Origin: JACKJA01 sp050297015
GTDB taxonomy: Bacteria > Pseudomonadota > Alphaproteobacteria > Micavibrionales > Micavibrionaceae
Length of the DNA stretch: 50,154 nt
Assembly (NCBI GenBank): GCA_050297015.1
Contig: JBNKRZ010000018.1
Location: forward strand, 1 to 50,154
Direction of reading: 5' to 3'
Positions 41,446 through 49,917 of this stretch are shown piece by piece. A program made the position numbers and the translations under genes. The notes beneath the pieces were generated by a model that saw only the letters and a list, made by a program, of their open reading frames with translations, searched no databases and had not been told where the DNA came from. Position 1 is the stretch's first letter; each line of letters opens with the position of its first letter.

Positions 41446-41859
41446 TTACATGAACATGTTGAGTTCCATCTTGGCCGTCTCCGCCATCATGGACGGATCC
41501 CACGGCGGATCCCAAACCAGCTCCACGCCGCAGACCTCAATCCCCTCGATGGGGAAGAGCGCATCTTGCACCATACCGGGGATTTCGTGCGCGACCGGGC
41601 ACCCCGGCGAGGTCAGAGACATTTCGATATCGACATTAACCCCGCCATCTTCGCGGTCGGTAATCTCAACCTTATAGATCAGCCCCAGTTCGTACATATT
41701 GACCGGAATTTCCGGGTCGTACACCTCACGCAGCCCCGCCACAATCTTGGGCCACATGGGATGGTCCTTCGGCGCCGTTAAAAGCGGCGGCTCGGACAGC
41801 TCATCATAGACGGGAGTGTCCGTGATTTTCTCTTCGTTGTTCATCGTCTTATCACTCAT
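41446..41859 (-). CDS. sufT: SufT-like Fe-S assembly protein (MIP18/DUF59 family)
   Basis: The 137-residue protein has a DUF59 domain (about 40-130) with DPEIPVNMYELGLIYKVEI and the motif TSPGCPVAHEIP, whose Cys is the conserved reactive residue of the family. SufT proteins help deliver clusters under high iron-sulfur demand. Its start overlaps the sufS stop by four bases (ATGA), so it is the last gene of the suf operon. Confidence 0.85.
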   Translation of the reverse strand: MSDKTMNNEEKITDTPVYDELSEPPLLTAPKDHPMWPKIVAGLREVYDPEIPVNMYELGLIYKVEITDREDGGVNVDIEMSLTSPGCPVAHEIPGMVQDALFPIEGIEVCGVELVWDPPWDPSMMAETAKMELNMFM

Positions 41860-43100
41860 GCCAGCATCTCTTTCGCCTTGGCCAGCGCCCCCGCCAGTGC
41901 GTCAATATCCGCTTCGTTGGAATACAGCCCCAGCGATGCGCGGATCGTCCCGTCAACGCCGAAACGCTGCATCAGGGGCATACAGCAATGATGGCCACTA
42001 CGCACCGCCACGCCACATTGATCGAGGATCATGGCGATATCGCTGATATGCGCCCAATCGGCGGTAAAAGAAAGTATCCCTGCCTTATCCGGTGCATTGC
42101 CGTAAAAATTCAGACCACCGATATTTTCCAGCGCCGCCAGCGCATAGACATACAAAGCCGCTTCATGCGCCTCAATCGCATCCATGCCGATCGTCTGCAC
42201 GTAATCTATCGCCGCACCCAGACCGATCGCCTCAACAAAAGCGGGCGTTCCGGCCTCAAAGCGCGCGGGAGGCACTTTATAAATCGTTTCATCAAAGGTT
42301 ACGGTTTCAATCATATCACCCCCGCCTTGATAGGGGGGCATAGCCTCTAACAGCTCATAACGCGCCCACAGCGCCCCGATCCCAGTCGGGCCGTAAAGTT
42401 TGTGCCCGGTCATCACATAGAAATCACAAGCCAGAGCACTCACATCAACGGCGCGATGAACAATGCCCTGCGAACCATCCACTAGGACTTTAATTTTAGG
42501 ATTAAAACTTTTCGCTATTTCACTGATTTCTTTAACATTATTAACCGTCCCAAGCGCATTTGAAACATGCGTCACAGCCACCAGTTTAGTCTTGTCAGAC
42601 AACAGGGATTTATACCCCTCCAGATCCAAAGAACCATCATCCAAAACCGGTATAACCTTGATGGCGATACCAATTTGATCGCGCAGCAATTGCCACGGCA
42701 CAATATTGGCGTGATGCTCCATTTCACTGAGAATTATCTCATCTCCCGCACTCAGGTTCGTGCGCGCCCAGCTTTGCGCCACAAGATTAATCGCCTCCGT
42801 CGCATTGCGGGTAAAGACGATTTCATTCTCATTCTCCGCGCCTAAAAACCCGGCGACCTTTTTGCGCGCGCGCTCAAATTCATAAGTGGACACTTGAGAA
42901 AAGTTATACAACCCTCTGTGAATATTGGAATAATAAGTTTCCGTGACATCGCGTATCGTATCTATAACGATCTGCGGTTTCTGGGCGCTGGCCGCACTAT
43001 CCAGATAGGCCAGAGGCTTCCCGTTCATTTCCTGCCGCAGGATCGGAAAATCATCGCGCCAGATATTTGCGCCCTGCTCTGCCACTCTCAACTCAGCCAT
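41856..43100 (-). CDS. sufS: Cysteine desulfurase SufS
   Basis: The 414-residue PLP enzyme removes sulfur from cysteine for SufBCD. The PLP-binding lysine is Lys234 (TGHKLYGPTG), and the persulfide-carrying Cys is in SGHHCCMP (372 or 373, two adjacent cysteines). It is a group II (SufS/CsdA) desulfurase by length and motif, which normally needs SufE or SufU; neither is in the window. The start overlaps the sufD stop by 13 bases. Confidence 0.94.
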   Translation of the reverse strand: MAELRVAEQGANIWRDDFPILRQEMNGKPLAYLDSAASAQKPQIVIDTIRDVTETYYSNIHRGLYNFSQVSTYEFERARKKVAGFLGAENENEIVFTRNATEAINLVAQSWARTNLSAGDEIILSEMEHHANIVPWQLLRDQIGIAIKVIPVLDDGSLDLEGYKSLLSDKTKLVAVTHVSNALGTVNNVKEISEIAKSFNPKIKVLVDGSQGIVHRAVDVSALACDFYVMTGHKLYGPTGIGALWARYELLEAMPPYQGGGDMIETVTFDETIYKVPPARFEAGTPAFVEAIGLGAAIDYVQTIGMDAIEAHEAALYVYALAALENIGGLNFYGNAPDKAGILSFTADWAHISDIAMILDQCGVAVRSGHHCCMPLMQRFGVDGTIRASLGLYSNEADIDALAGALAKAKEMLA

Positions 43101-44278
43101 GCTTGCCCCTTTTCAAGAATTTCATTTTTCAAACATTCCGGCGAAAGGCTTTCCAGCACTTCACCGATAAATGCCCCGATCAATAGCGCCCGCGCCTGCC
43201 CCTCCGGGATACCGCGGGAGCGCGCATAAAACAGTGCTTCTTCGTCAAGCTGCCCGGTCGTCGCGCCGTGTGAGCATTTCACATCATCGGCATAGATTTT
43301 CAGCTCCGGCTTGGTGTCCATTTCCGCCGTCTCACTCATAAGCAGCGCATTGGAAAGCTGGCGTGCGTCCGTGCCATCCGCCCCTTTGGCCACATGAACC
43401 TTCCCTTGGAACACCGAACGCGCCTGCCCATCCACGACGGAGCGCACAAATTGTTCAGACGCACAGTCCGGCGCGTCATGATTGATCGTCACGCTCTGGT
43501 CAGCAACCTGCTTGCCGCGCAGCAAGTGAAGCGCGGAAAACTTCGCATGCGCCTCCGGCTCCATCAGCTCGATCTGCAATTGCTGGCGGGAAAGCGCCGC
43601 CCCCGTCACAAAGTTAAACGCTTCGTACGAGCCGCCACCCAGCACACGCACATGGGTGTTTTGGGTGTAAACGGCCTCGGCCGCGTTTTCCTGAATGCGT
43701 ATATGGCGCAGCTTCGCCCCGCGCTCAACGATAATCTGGGTCAGACGATTGTTCCAATAACGCCCCGCCTCTTCGCCTTTATGATGCTCCACAATCGTCA
43801 GCTCTGCCCCTTCGGCGAGCCGGAACGCGGTACGTGGTACGAAGAACGTATCACCGTGACCAATAATGGAGATATGCAGCGGCGTATCGTACTTTCTCCC
43901 GGCCTGTACGTCGATCATCAACCCATCACGTACATAGGCGTTACACAAATCCCACAGCGGATTTTCGGGAACAGGCATTTCCGTCTGTACGTCTTGCAGC
44001 CATTGCGGCGCACCGTTTTCATAAACGTCGGAGAGCTTCTGGATCAACCCATGCGGATCATCATAAATCACATCAGAGCTGCCGAGGGTTTCGCCAAAAC
44101 CGTCCACCAGCGGCGGCAAATTCGTGTATTGCCAATATTCTTCCCTAGGCGTTGGCAGGCCATGCGCAGCAAAACGCTCTGCCCCCTTACGGCGCAGAGC
44201 TTGCAGCCAGTCCGGGGCAGAATTATCGGCGAGAAATGCCTCATGCCCGGCCAGAAGGTTGCGCCCGCTATGCTGCAT
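43088..44278 (-). CDS. sufD: Fe-S cluster assembly scaffold SufD
   Basis: The 396-residue beta-helix protein of the SufBC2D scaffold is recognisable by the C-terminal DDVKCSHGATTGQLDEEALF region (His and Cys near the cluster interface) and by its homology to SufB. ATG 44278 is taken as start; ATG 44296, six residues longer, has AAAGG very close. Both overlap the 3' end of sufC, so translation is coupled. Confidence 0.92.
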   Translation of the reverse strand: MQHSGRNLLAGHEAFLADNSAPDWLQALRRKGAERFAAHGLPTPREEYWQYTNLPPLVDGFGETLGSSDVIYDDPHGLIQKLSDVYENGAPQWLQDVQTEMPVPENPLWDLCNAYVRDGLMIDVQAGRKYDTPLHISIIGHGDTFFVPRTAFRLAEGAELTIVEHHKGEEAGRYWNNRLTQIIVERGAKLRHIRIQENAAEAVYTQNTHVRVLGGGSYEAFNFVTGAALSRQQLQIELMEPEAHAKFSALHLLRGKQVADQSVTINHDAPDCASEQFVRSVVDGQARSVFQGKVHVAKGADGTDARQLSNALLMSETAEMDTKPELKIYADDVKCSHGATTGQLDEEALFYARSRGIPEGQARALLIGAFIGEVLESLSPECLKNEILEKGQAWLS

Positions 44279-45017
44279 TTTCAACGAAGTCCGCATAACC
44301 TTTTTCTTCCAGTTCGAGGGCCAGTTCCGGGCCGCCGGTTTTAACGATCTTCCCATCCGCAAGCACATGCACCACATCGGGTTTGATGTAATCGAGAAGG
44401 CGCTGATAGTGCGTAATCACAAGGAAGGAGCGATCAGGGCTGCGCAGGGCATTCACGCCCTCGGCCACGACCTTCAACGCGTCGATATCAAGGCCGCTGT
44501 CCGTTTCGTCCAAAATCGCGAATTTCGGCTCTAGCAAAGCCATTTGCAGGACTTCGGCGCGCTTCTTTTCCCCGCCGGAAAAACCGACATTGACCGCACG
44601 TTTGAGCATGTCATCCGATACGCCCAGCTCTTTCTGTTTCGCTTTAAAGAGTTTCAGCAGGTCGAGAGCATCCATTTCCGGCTCCCCGCGGGCCTTGCGC
44701 TGGGCGTTCAGGGCGGTTTTGAGAAACTGGTTCAGGGTCACACCGGGAATTTCAACCGGGTACTGGAACGCCAGGAACAACCCCGCCGCCGCGCGTTCCT
44801 CCGGCGCTAAAGCCATCAGATCCTGACCATCGAGAGTCACGTCGCCCTTGGTGACCTCATACCCGTCACGCCCCGCCAGCGTATAGGAAAGCGTTGATTT
44901 CCCCGCCCCGTTCGGCCCCATAATGGCATGCACCTCCCCCGCATTGATTTCGAGGTCAATGCCCTTAAGGATTTCGGTGCCGTTAATGGCGGTGTGCAAG
45001 TTGTTAATTTTTATCAT
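44268..45017 (-). CDS. sufC: Fe-S assembly ATPase SufC
   Basis: The 249-residue ABC-type ATPase has Walker A GPNGAGKS (34-41), signature SGGEKKR and Walker B AILDE followed by TDSGLD, typical of SufC. It drives conformational change in the SufBC2D complex. ATG 45017 is preferred; the adjacent GTG 45020 adds one residue. An 85-base gap to sufB contains the long hairpin at 45057-45091. Confidence 0.95.
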   Translation of the reverse strand: MIKINNLHTAINGTEILKGIDLEINAGEVHAIMGPNGAGKSTLSYTLAGRDGYEVTKGDVTLDGQDLMALAPEERAAAGLFLAFQYPVEIPGVTLNQFLKTALNAQRKARGEPEMDALDLLKLFKAKQKELGVSDDMLKRAVNVGFSGGEKKRAEVLQMALLEPKFAILDETDSGLDIDALKVVAEGVNALRSPDRSFLVITHYQRLLDYIKPDVVHVLADGKIVKTGGPELALELEEKGYADFVENAA

Positions 45018-45056
45018 CACGTTTCTTTTTCCTGTCCAATAATTCACATCGTCTGG

Positions 45057-45091
45057 ATTGCCCTAGAATTCATTTCATGAATTCGGGCAAT
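45057..45091 (-). promoter_or_regulatory. Long hairpin between sufB and sufC
   Basis: ATTGCCC (45057-45063) and GAATTCAT (45066-45073) pair with ATGAATTC (45077-45084) and GGGCAAT (45085-45091), giving a 15-bp stem with one 2-base bulge and a 3-base loop. The perfect palindrome TGACGTCA (45091-45098) overlaps its end. It lies 39 bases before the sufC start and may adjust sufB versus sufC levels. Confidence 0.7.
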
Positions 45092-45102
45092 GACGTCATC
45101 GG

Positions 45103-46560
45103 TTAACCCACACTCCCCTCCAGACTAATCCCGACCAGTTTTTGCGCCTCGACGGCGAATTCCATAGGCAAGTGCTGCATAACTTCGCGGCAAAAGCCCC
45201 CCACGATCAGCGCCACAGCTTCTTCCTCGCCGATCCCGCGTTGACGGCAATAAAAGAGCTGGTCATCGCTGATTCGTGAAGTCGTCGCTTCGTGCTCGCA
45301 CTGCGCCTTGGGGTTTTTGCTCTCGATATAGGGGACCGTATGCGCACCGCATTCCTTACCGATCAGCAGGCTATCGCACTGGGTATAGTTCCGCGCCCCG
45401 TCCGCCGCGGGCATCATTTTCACCAGCCCCCTGTACGTCTGGTCGGAGCGCCCGGCGCTGATCCCTTTGGAGATAATCCGGCTCTTGGTGTTCCGTCCGA
45501 TATGGATCATTTTGGTGCCGGTATCAGCTTGCTGGCGGTTATTGGTAATCGCGACGGAGTAAAATTCCCCCTGACTTTCCGCACCCTTCAAAACGCAAGA
45601 CGGGTATTTCCACGTGATCGCACTCCCCGTCTCAACCTGCGTCCATGAGATTTTAGAGCGCGCGCCCTCGCACAGCCCCCGCTTGGTCACAAAATTGTAA
45701 ATCCCGCCCTTGCCCTCTTCATCGCCGGGGTACCAATTCTGGACCGTCGAATACTTGATCTCCGCATCTTCATGAGCGACCAACTCGACCACAGCAGCAT
45801 GGAGCTGCCGTTCATCGCGCATCGGCGCGGTACACCCCTCCAGATAGGAGACGTACGCCCCCTTATCGGCGATAATCATTGTGCGTTCAAACTGCCCGGT
45901 ATTCAGCTCATTAATGCGAAAATAGGTCGAAAGCTCCATCGGGCAGCGCACCCCCGGCGGCACGTACACGAACGATCCGTCGGTAAACACGGCACTATTC
46001 AGGCAGGCATGCTTGTTATCGGCGTACGGGACGACAGAGCCGAGATATTTCTTCACCAGTTCGGGATGTTTCTCGACAGCTTCGCTGATCGGGCAGAAAA
46101 TCACCCCGGCCTCGGCCAGCGTTTCCTTGAACGTCGTGCCGACCGACACGCTATCAAACACCATATCGACCGCAACGCCCGCGAGAACCTCCTGCTCCTT
46201 GACCGGAATGCCGAGTTTCTCGTACGTCTCCAATAGCTTCGGATCAACCTCATCAAGCGACTTCGGGCGTTCCTCCAGCGATTTTGGCGCGGAATAGTAA
46301 TAGTAATCCTGATAATCAATATCCGGGTAGTCGAGGCCCGTCCAGCGCGGCTCCGGCATTTTCAGCCAGCGCTCATAGGCCTTAAGCCGCCACTCTAACA
46401 GCCAGTCCGGCTCATTTTTCTTGGCGCTGATAAAACGGATAATCTCTTCATTCAGCCCCTTGGGCGCCTTATCGGATTCAATATCCGTGACAAACCCGGC
46501 CTCATACTGGCCCAGCTTTTTAAGATGCTCCAAAGTATCGGCGTTCCGGGTCACGCGCAC
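45103..46560 (-). CDS. sufB: Fe-S cluster assembly scaffold SufB
   Basis: The 485-residue core scaffold on which the cluster is built has the conserved beta-helix and the C-terminal CEHEATTSRISDDQLFYCRQRG region, with the acceptor Cys and Glu. The start is GTG 46560, overlapping the end of the regulator gene by 10 bases; GTG 46554 is an alternative. It is the first structural gene of the operon. Confidence 0.94.
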   Translation of the reverse strand: MRVTRNADTLEHLKKLGQYEAGFVTDIESDKAPKGLNEEIIRFISAKKNEPDWLLEWRLKAYERWLKMPEPRWTGLDYPDIDYQDYYYYSAPKSLEERPKSLDEVDPKLLETYEKLGIPVKEQEVLAGVAVDMVFDSVSVGTTFKETLAEAGVIFCPISEAVEKHPELVKKYLGSVVPYADNKHACLNSAVFTDGSFVYVPPGVRCPMELSTYFRINELNTGQFERTMIIADKGAYVSYLEGCTAPMRDERQLHAAVVELVAHEDAEIKYSTVQNWYPGDEEGKGGIYNFVTKRGLCEGARSKISWTQVETGSAITWKYPSCVLKGAESQGEFYSVAITNNRQQADTGTKMIHIGRNTKSRIISKGISAGRSDQTYRGLVKMMPAADGARNYTQCDSLLIGKECGAHTVPYIESKNPKAQCEHEATTSRISDDQLFYCRQRGIGEEEAVALIVGGFCREVMQHLPMEFAVEAQKLVGISLEGSVG

Positions 46561-46964
46561 CCCCGCACCATATCCGCCAGCGTCACGCGCTCCAAAGCTT
46601 CGGCAATCACGTCATTCACAGCCTGCCATCCGTTTTTCAGCGGGCATAATTGCTCCATCGCACAGTTCTCGCCGGGATGCTCATCAACGCACGTCGTGAT
46701 CGCCACCGGTCCCTCGATCGCCATAATGACTTCCGTGATGGGAATATCCTCCGGCGCTTTTTCAAGGAGATACCCGCCATTCACACCACGGGTCGATGTT
46801 ATAACCCCCTGCTTGTTCAAGAGCTTCAAAAGCTTGGCCACCGTCGGTTCAGGCAGATGCGTACGCGTCGACAACGCCGCCGCAGAAGCGCGCGCGCCGT
46901 TATCCTTGGCCATTTCATACAAAATCAGAATGGCATAATCGGTCAGTTTCGACAGCTTAATCAT
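46551..46964 (-). CDS. SUF-system Rrf2-family Fe-S regulator
   Basis: The 137-residue winged-helix regulator is of the IscR/SUF type (TIGR02944-like). Cys92, Cys101 and Cys107 (spacing C-x8-C-x5-C) are the expected cluster ligands, and the tail WQAVNDVIAEALERVTLADM fits the group. It should sense cluster status and control the operon. ATG 46964 (AAGGA upstream) is the start; the frame extends into palindromic repeat C, which would add 18 spurious residues. It is divergent from the gene at 47241. Confidence 0.9.
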   Translation of the reverse strand: MIKLSKLTDYAILILYEMAKDNGARASAAALSTRTHLPEPTVAKLLKLLNKQGVITSTRGVNGGYLLEKAPEDIPITEVIMAIEGPVAITTCVDEHPGENCAMEQLCPLKNGWQAVNDVIAEALERVTLADMVRGCA

Positions 46965-46985
46965 AGCTTTCTTATTCCTTATGAC

Positions 46986-47056
46986 TGTCATCCTGAGCGT
47001 TAGCGAAGGATCTTTCATTACCCACCCACAGATTCTTCACTTCGTTCAGAATGACA
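46986..47056. repeat. Palindromic repeat, copy C (upstream of the suf regulator)
   Basis: The left arm is identical to copies A and B (TGTCATCCTGAGCGTTAGCG); the right arm is GATTCTTCACTTCGTTCAGA followed by ATGACA. It lies 21 bases upstream of the minus-strand ATG of the SUF regulator, so it sits in its leader in the opposite orientation to copies A and B relative to their genes. Confidence 0.88.
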
Positions 47057-47173
47057 AAAACAAATCCGTACAACAGAGGTACGCATTAAATGTCACGTCT
47101 GGAATGGTTTTTCAAGAGTAAGCTCTCGTTTTTCCCAAAAATTAACCCTATATAAAGCTTTAGAGATCAAAAT

Positions 47174-47202
47174 TTGACCATAACCGTAAGGATGTATATG
47201 TT
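47174..47202 (+). promoter_or_regulatory. Promoter candidate with overlapping inverted repeat
   Basis: TTGACC (47174-47179), a 17-base spacer and TATGTT (47197-47202) face the gene at 47241. An inverted repeat CCGTAA/TTACGG (47184-47189 with 47201-47206) overlaps it and could be an operator. Confidence 0.4.
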
Positions 47203-47240
47203 ACGGCAAATTTAAACGGGCAAGACAAAAGGTGAAGGCC

Positions 47241-47486
47241 ATGACAACAAGAAAAGAGTTTTTTGCTTCCGCGGATGAGCAATTACAACGCCTAAAAGAA
47301 GCAACGAGAGCTGCTGCCTTAGCGACAGCGTGCAACGAGACCTTTTGCGAAGAACTCCAGCGACTTGCAGATAGTGATTACATTACGACCTTGCGCTCCC
47401 CTGAAGTGCCACCAAAAGACAACGAACAAAGAACTCAGGAGTTACCGCCCTTAAAAGCGCCTGCCGTAGATTACGTACCCGGCTAA
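47241..47486 (+). CDS. Small hypothetical protein
   Basis: The 81-residue soluble protein has an acidic helical first half and a proline-rich C-terminal part (about 56-81); no domain is recognised. ATG 47241 with AAGG upstream is preferred to GTG 47232. A promoter candidate at 47174 supports expression. It is convergent with prfC, with two bases between the stops. Confidence 0.55.
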   Translation: MTTRKEFFASADEQLQRLKEATRAAALATACNETFCEELQRLADSDYITTLRSPEVPPKDNEQRTQELPPLKAPAVDYVPG

Positions 47487-47488
47487 TC

Positions 47489-49072
47489 TCACTTCGTCGC
47501 GGTAAAGCGAATGTCTTTCTGCTTATCTTCGGCATCCTGAAGGTGCCAGGCATTCCGCGCGAGGAACACAGGATCGCCATCATGGTCATAGCCAATCGCG
47601 CTTCTGTTTGTATCCACAAAGCTTTTCAGCACTTTATGATCGTCGGAGGATAACCAGCGCGCCGTATAAAGCGCCGTTTGCTCAAACTTTACCGGGATTT
47701 CATATTCCGTCCTGATTCGGTCGGCCAGCACATCGAATTGCAGCGGCCCGACCACACCCACGATAAAACCGGAGTCCATCAGCGGTTTAAAGACCCGCGC
47801 TGCGCCCTCTTCCGCGAGCTGCGTTAAAGCGGCCTCCAGATGTTTGGCCTTCATCGGGTCGTCTGCGCGGCAGCGTTGCAAATACTCCGGCGCGAAGGAC
47901 GGGATGCCGGTAAAGTGCAGCACCTCATTCGCCTCGACCAGCGCATCACCGATCCGCAAACTTCCGTGATTGGGCAGGCCCAGAATATCACCGGGGTAGG
48001 CTTCCTCCGCCGTCTCACGATCCTGCGCGAGGAACATTTGCGGGTTGTGCATGGTGAGAACCTTGCCGGAGCGCACATGCTTAAGCTTCATACCCTTTTT
48101 AAATTTCCCACTACAAATCCGCGTAAAAGCAATGCGGTCGCGGTGTTTCGGGTCCATGTTCGCCTGAATTTTAAAGATGAAGGCTGTGACTTTGCCCTCA
48201 TCCGGTTTGATTACGCGCTCTTCGGTTGTTTGCGGCTGCGGCGGCGGCGCGAAGTTCCCCACCCCTTGCAGCAATTCATTCACACCAAAGTTATTGACCG
48301 CGGAGCCAAAATAAACAGGGGTCAAATGCCCCTCCAGATAAGACTGACGATCGAACGGCTTGCACAGACCGCGCACCATCTCGACCTCCTCGCGCAGTTT
48401 TTCAACCAGATGCGCGGGTAAAAGCTCATCCAGCTTCGAATCATCAAGCCCGGCACACTGCACGCCTTGGGCGATTTCCTCCCCTTTGGAGCGTTCAAAC
48501 AGGATCAACTGGTCGGCCAACAAGTCATAGCAACCCTTGAATTCCCGCCCCATACCGATGGGCCAACTGGCGGGCGTCACATCAAGCGCGAGCTTTTGTT
48601 CGATCTCATCAAGCAAATCAAACGGGTCTTGTCCGTCGCGGTCCATCTTGTTGATGAAGGTGATAATCGGCATATCACGCAGGCGGCACACCTCGAACAA
48701 TTTGCGGGTCTGCGCTTCAATCCCCTTGGCGCAGTCGATCACCATCACGGCACTATCCACGGCCGTAAGCGTCCTGTACGTGTCTTCGGAGAAATCCTCG
48801 TGCCCCGGCGTGTCGAGCAAGTTGTACGTCTTGCCGTTATTCTCGAACGTCATCACGGCGGAGGCGACAGAAATCCCACGCTCTTGCTCCACCTTCATCC
48901 AGTCGGAACGCGCGCGGCGGCGTTCTCCGCGGGCCTTGACCATCCCGGCCATCTGGATCGCACCCCCGAACAGCAAAAGCTTTTCCGTCAGAGTCGTTTT
49001 CCCCGCATCAGGGTGCGAAATAATCGCGAATGTGCGGCGGTTGGATATCTGTGTCTGTAGATTATTGCTCAA
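47489..49072 (-). CDS. prfC: Peptide chain release factor 3
   Basis: The 527-residue translational GTPase recycles RF1/RF2 after termination. The G motifs are HPDAGKTT (G1), DTPGHEDFSEDTYR (G3) and NKMDRD (G4), and the elongation-factor-like domains II and III follow. The start is TTG 49072, overlapping the stop of the upstream gene (TTGA), so translation is coupled to it. Length is typical (about 529 in E. coli). Confidence 0.95.
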   Translation of the reverse strand: MSNNLQTQISNRRTFAIISHPDAGKTTLTEKLLLFGGAIQMAGMVKARGERRRARSDWMKVEQERGISVASAVMTFENNGKTYNLLDTPGHEDFSEDTYRTLTAVDSAVMVIDCAKGIEAQTRKLFEVCRLRDMPIITFINKMDRDGQDPFDLLDEIEQKLALDVTPASWPIGMGREFKGCYDLLADQLILFERSKGEEIAQGVQCAGLDDSKLDELLPAHLVEKLREEVEMVRGLCKPFDRQSYLEGHLTPVYFGSAVNNFGVNELLQGVGNFAPPPQPQTTEERVIKPDEGKVTAFIFKIQANMDPKHRDRIAFTRICSGKFKKGMKLKHVRSGKVLTMHNPQMFLAQDRETAEEAYPGDILGLPNHGSLRIGDALVEANEVLHFTGIPSFAPEYLQRCRADDPMKAKHLEAALTQLAEEGAARVFKPLMDSGFIVGVVGPLQFDVLADRIRTEYEIPVKFEQTALYTARWLSSDDHKVLKSFVDTNRSAIGYDHDGDPVFLARNAWHLQDAEDKQKDIRFTATK

Positions 49073-49410
49073 ATCTCTTTTCCCTCAAACGGGTTATTCA
49101 TATCGCGGTCTTCGACTTCGATCACCCACAAATCGGGGTCGCGTTCCACCGCGCGGGCAATATAGACATCCGCATCACTTTCCGCAACTACATCCTGCGC
49201 CAGTGCATTAATCCAACCCATTTCATCCGTATCCCAATCGCGCTCTTGCTGGAGCAAGCGGCATTGCCCCGCCAATCCGTTGAGCTTAAGCAAGACGAGT
49301 CCGGAATTACGCTCTCCCTTCTGATGGATGTAATAGAATATCCCGCGCCCGTTCAAAGGACGCAATTGCGCATCAAGGAAAAGATATGTCGGAAGGCGGT
49401 CATCAGCCAT
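49069..49410 (-). CDS. Hypothetical protein between the Fur-like gene and prfC
   Basis: The 113-residue soluble protein has mixed alpha/beta character and no recognised domain or motif. It is fully embedded in the operon: 15 bases after the Fur-like stop, and its own stop overlaps the prfC start by four bases. The close coupling to prfC supports a real, translated gene; a function in translation cannot be read from the sequence. Confidence 0.7.
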   Translation of the reverse strand: MADDRLPTYLFLDAQLRPLNGRGIFYYIHQKGERNSGLVLLKLNGLAGQCRLLQQERDWDTDEMGWINALAQDVVAESDADVYIARAVERDPDLWVIEVEDRDMNNPFEGKEI

Positions 49411-49425
49411 CGCCGTTAGCGCCGT

Positions 49426-49827
49426 TTACTTGCGTTTTCGAGCATAGAGTTCAAGCCGGTGATCGACGAGATCATATCCCATCTCTTTGGAAATTTTCTC
49501 TTTCAACGCTTCCAGCTCATCATTATGAAACTCCAGAATATTCCCCGTTTCCAGATCAATCAGATGGTCATGATGCTCCGTGTTCAATTCGTAGCGCGCA
49601 TAGTGTTCCCCGAATTCATGACGCACGACAAGGCCCAGCTCATCCAGCATATTCATCGTGCGGTAGACCGTCGCCATACTCACCGATGAATCGCGTTTTT
49701 TCGCACGATCGTAAACCGTTTCAACAGAAGGGTGATCCTCTGCCTCGCTCAGAACTTTCAGGATCGTTTTGCGCGGGCCTGTCATTTTAAGTCCGGCAGC
49801 GGAACAGCGCTCTTCCAGTTTACTCAT
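49426..49827 (-). CDS. Fur-family transcriptional regulator
   Basis: The 133-residue protein has the Fur winged helix (about 10-85, with SMATVYRTMNMLDELGLV) and the metal-binding EHHDHLIDLETGNILEFHNDE segment (about 88-108). No CxxC structural zinc site is visible, as in many alphaproteobacterial Fur/Mur proteins, so iron versus manganese sensing is open. The ATG is preceded by a GAGAG motif. Downstream genes include prfC. Confidence 0.88.
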   Translation of the reverse strand: MSKLEERCSAAGLKMTGPRKTILKVLSEAEDHPSVETVYDRAKKRDSSVSMATVYRTMNMLDELGLVVRHEFGEHYARYELNTEHHDHLIDLETGNILEFHNDELEALKEKISKEMGYDLVDHRLELYARKRK

Positions 49828-49917
49828 ATGTCTCTCGCTTCATTATTTTTGTTATATGATTATCTTATTTTCTTGGGAAAGAGTAACGCCATTCAAACGC
49901 TCAGACAAGATATAGCT

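Noticed and set aside
41430..41448. TAAAAAC/GTTTTTA inverted repeat between dusA and sufT as a terminator
   Set aside because: The stem is almost only A-T and too weak to call.
46965..47018. N-terminal extension of the SUF regulator
   Set aside because: The extra residues are translated from palindromic repeat C, and the family start is ATG 46964.
47090..47155. A 21-codon frame with AGAGG upstream in the gap between the SUF regulator and the 47241 gene
   Set aside because: Too short and without conservation evidence; chance occurrence is likely.
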